Source: Rotaria sordida
Taxonomy: Eukaryota > Rotifera > Eurotatoria > Philodinida > Philodinidae
Direction: 5' to 3'
NCBI GenBank assembly: GCA_905250125.1
Contig: CAJNOL010000183.1
Span: 149,561 to 213,560, forward strand
Length of the DNA: 64,000 nucleotides
Shown here: positions 63,201-64,000 of the stretch, in pieces
Numbering within the stretch: position 1 is the first letter of the stretch
How the letters are laid out: every line of letters starts with the position of its first letter
The notes under the pieces: generated by a model
Database searches by the model: none
What the model was told of the DNA's origin: nothing
What the model saw: only the letters and a program-made list of their open reading frames with translations
Made by a program: the position numbers and the translations under genes

Positions 63201-64000
63201 GGACTTTAGTTCTAATAAAGTTTTCAGTATGAAGACCATGTTATTTATGAGTTTATATCGAAACAAAAAATTAATTCAAAGCGTTATACGAATTTGTAGG
63301 TCATTGAAGATTCAATGGTTTAGTACACTCTAACCCTAACAATGCTTGATTTTACTTTCTTTCTCTCGACTAAATTTTCCTTATCGAAAATTTATAAAAA
63401 TCAAAATTTTCATTTGAAAATTATTTAATTTTTTTTTCTCTTTCTATAAATAGAGTAATTTTCGAATAAATTTAATACCTGGTATTGATATTATTTCTCA
63501 CTAATAATGTTTTATCTTCATCTTCTTGCCATCCAATTGGGGGACATTCATTCCAAGCATAATAATATTGTATTAAATTTGGGTGATTTAATACAGCTAA
63601 ACATCGAATTTCTTTTAATGCACGTTCTTTTCCTGATGGTCTTGAAAAAGAAAAATCAATTTACAAAAGAAAAAAAATTTTTTATTAAATAAGAAAAATA
63701 TTACTTTTTTAATGAAACACGTTTAATTGCAACACGTCGTTGATCTAATTTATTAATTGCTTCAAATACAACACCAAATCCACCACGTCCAAGGAATCGA
63801 ACATGTTCATATTCAAGTGTATATCTAAATAAAATACATAAAAAAAAAGAAATGAACAAATTATTTATATTTTGATTTTTACCTTGATTGAAATGGTGGT
63901 GTTAATGATTGTTCTAATTGATAATAATCAGGCGTTGATGGTGGAGTTAATACTGTACTATTACTACTCTCTGTTATCATTGATTCTTGACGTTTATATC
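60243..64000 (-). CDS. EIF2AK3: PERK-type eIF2alpha kinase, C-terminal part (5' end outside window)
   Basis: Exons in the window: 64000-63883 (partial), 63824-63705, 63640-63479, 61977-61275, 61217-60990, 60794-60612 and 60539-60243, for about 603 codons. The kinase N-lobe has the glycine loop [12 protein letters not shown], the lysine in VAIKRV, and [15 protein letters not shown] as in PERK. An insert of about 200 Ser/Asn/Asp-rich residues follows in the exon 61977-61275, where eIF2alpha kinases carry their loop. The C-lobe has [39 protein letters not shown] and [24 protein letters not shown] phosphorylates eIF2alpha from the ER membrane in the unfolded protein response; its luminal and membrane parts would lie beyond 64000. 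HRI or another relative is less likely given the GWQE and YPFSTQMER matches. A 1.5-kb intron holds a 33-bp minisatellite. Confidence 0.9.
62246..62545. repeat. 33-bp minisatellite, nine copies, in a PERK-like gene intron
   Basis: A C-rich tract at 62247-62263 leads into nine units beginning at 62266, 62298, 62331, 62363, 62395, 62428, 62461, 62494 and 62527 (spacing 32-33). Each unit has CAGACCGTGACAGAGAA followed by a variable 8-11 bases and a conserved CATCA. It is far more GC-rich than its surroundings. Confidence 0.9.
62709..62734. repeat. Short perfect hairpin
   Basis: TTACTACAAAT and ATTTGTAGTAA flank a 4-base loop within the same intron as the minisatellite. It could mark the edge of an inserted element. 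Confidence 0.5.

Noticed and set aside
1..64000. CRISPR arrays, bacterial operons, riboswitches or integrative elements
   Set aside because: The genes are spliced and animal-type; the only regular array, at 62266-62545, has no constant-length unique spacers and is a minisatellite.

Overview
The window is nuclear DNA from an animal. It is very AT-rich and carries spliced genes, mostly with 50-100 nt GT-AG introns plus a few introns of 0.5-3.7 kb. The genes are metazoan: the gamma-secretase subunit PEN-2, mitochondrial TIM14/DNAJC19, a Rab GTPase, CDP-diacylglycerol synthase, a BPTF-like PHD-PHD-bromodomain protein, SUMO and a PERK-type eIF2alpha kinase. Base composition, short introns, candidate spliced-leader acceptor sites next to start codons and a plant/microbe-like SABATH methyltransferase suggest a rotifer, most likely a bdelloid. 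That species call is inference. All exon models were built by hand from splice sites and checked for reading-frame arithmetic; none is backed by transcripts.

Layout. 1-2 kb: a frameshifted coding remnant. 2.0-10.3 kb (minus): a 14-exon DUF4062-NACHT (NPHP3/TEP1-like) ATPase gene; its 3.75-kb tenth intron holds, on the opposite strand, a complete intermediate-filament-like gene and a small transposon-like element. 13.9 kb: a three-exon gene for an unknown 62-residue protein. 18 kb: an MPPED/UPF0046 metallophosphoesterase. 18.8-34.5 kb is gene-poor and repeat-rich: fold-back elements, tandem repeats, degenerate TCCGA-rich DNA, a dead mariner, a broken multi-stop locus, a GPCR fragment ending at an assembly gap, and a 1.1-kb palindrome. 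34.8 kb: tRNA-Thr(AGT). 35.7-36.9 kb: PEN-2 and TIM14 head to tail, 115 bp apart. 39.2-41.2 kb: Rab. 43-44 kb: degenerate coding-like DNA. 44.4-46.3 kb (minus): CDP-DAG synthase. 50-51.7 kb: SABATH methyltransferase. 52.9-57.2 kb (minus): BPTF-like gene. 59.4-59.9 kb: SUMO. 60.2 kb to the window end (minus): PERK-like kinase, 5' end outside the window.

The genes do not form one pathway; most are unrelated housekeeping and signalling genes. Two arrangements stand out as more than chance neighbours: the nested intermediate filament gene, and the PEN-2/TIM14 pair, which has the spacing and splice-acceptor signal expected of a trans-spliced operon. The most unusual single gene is the SABATH methyltransferase.
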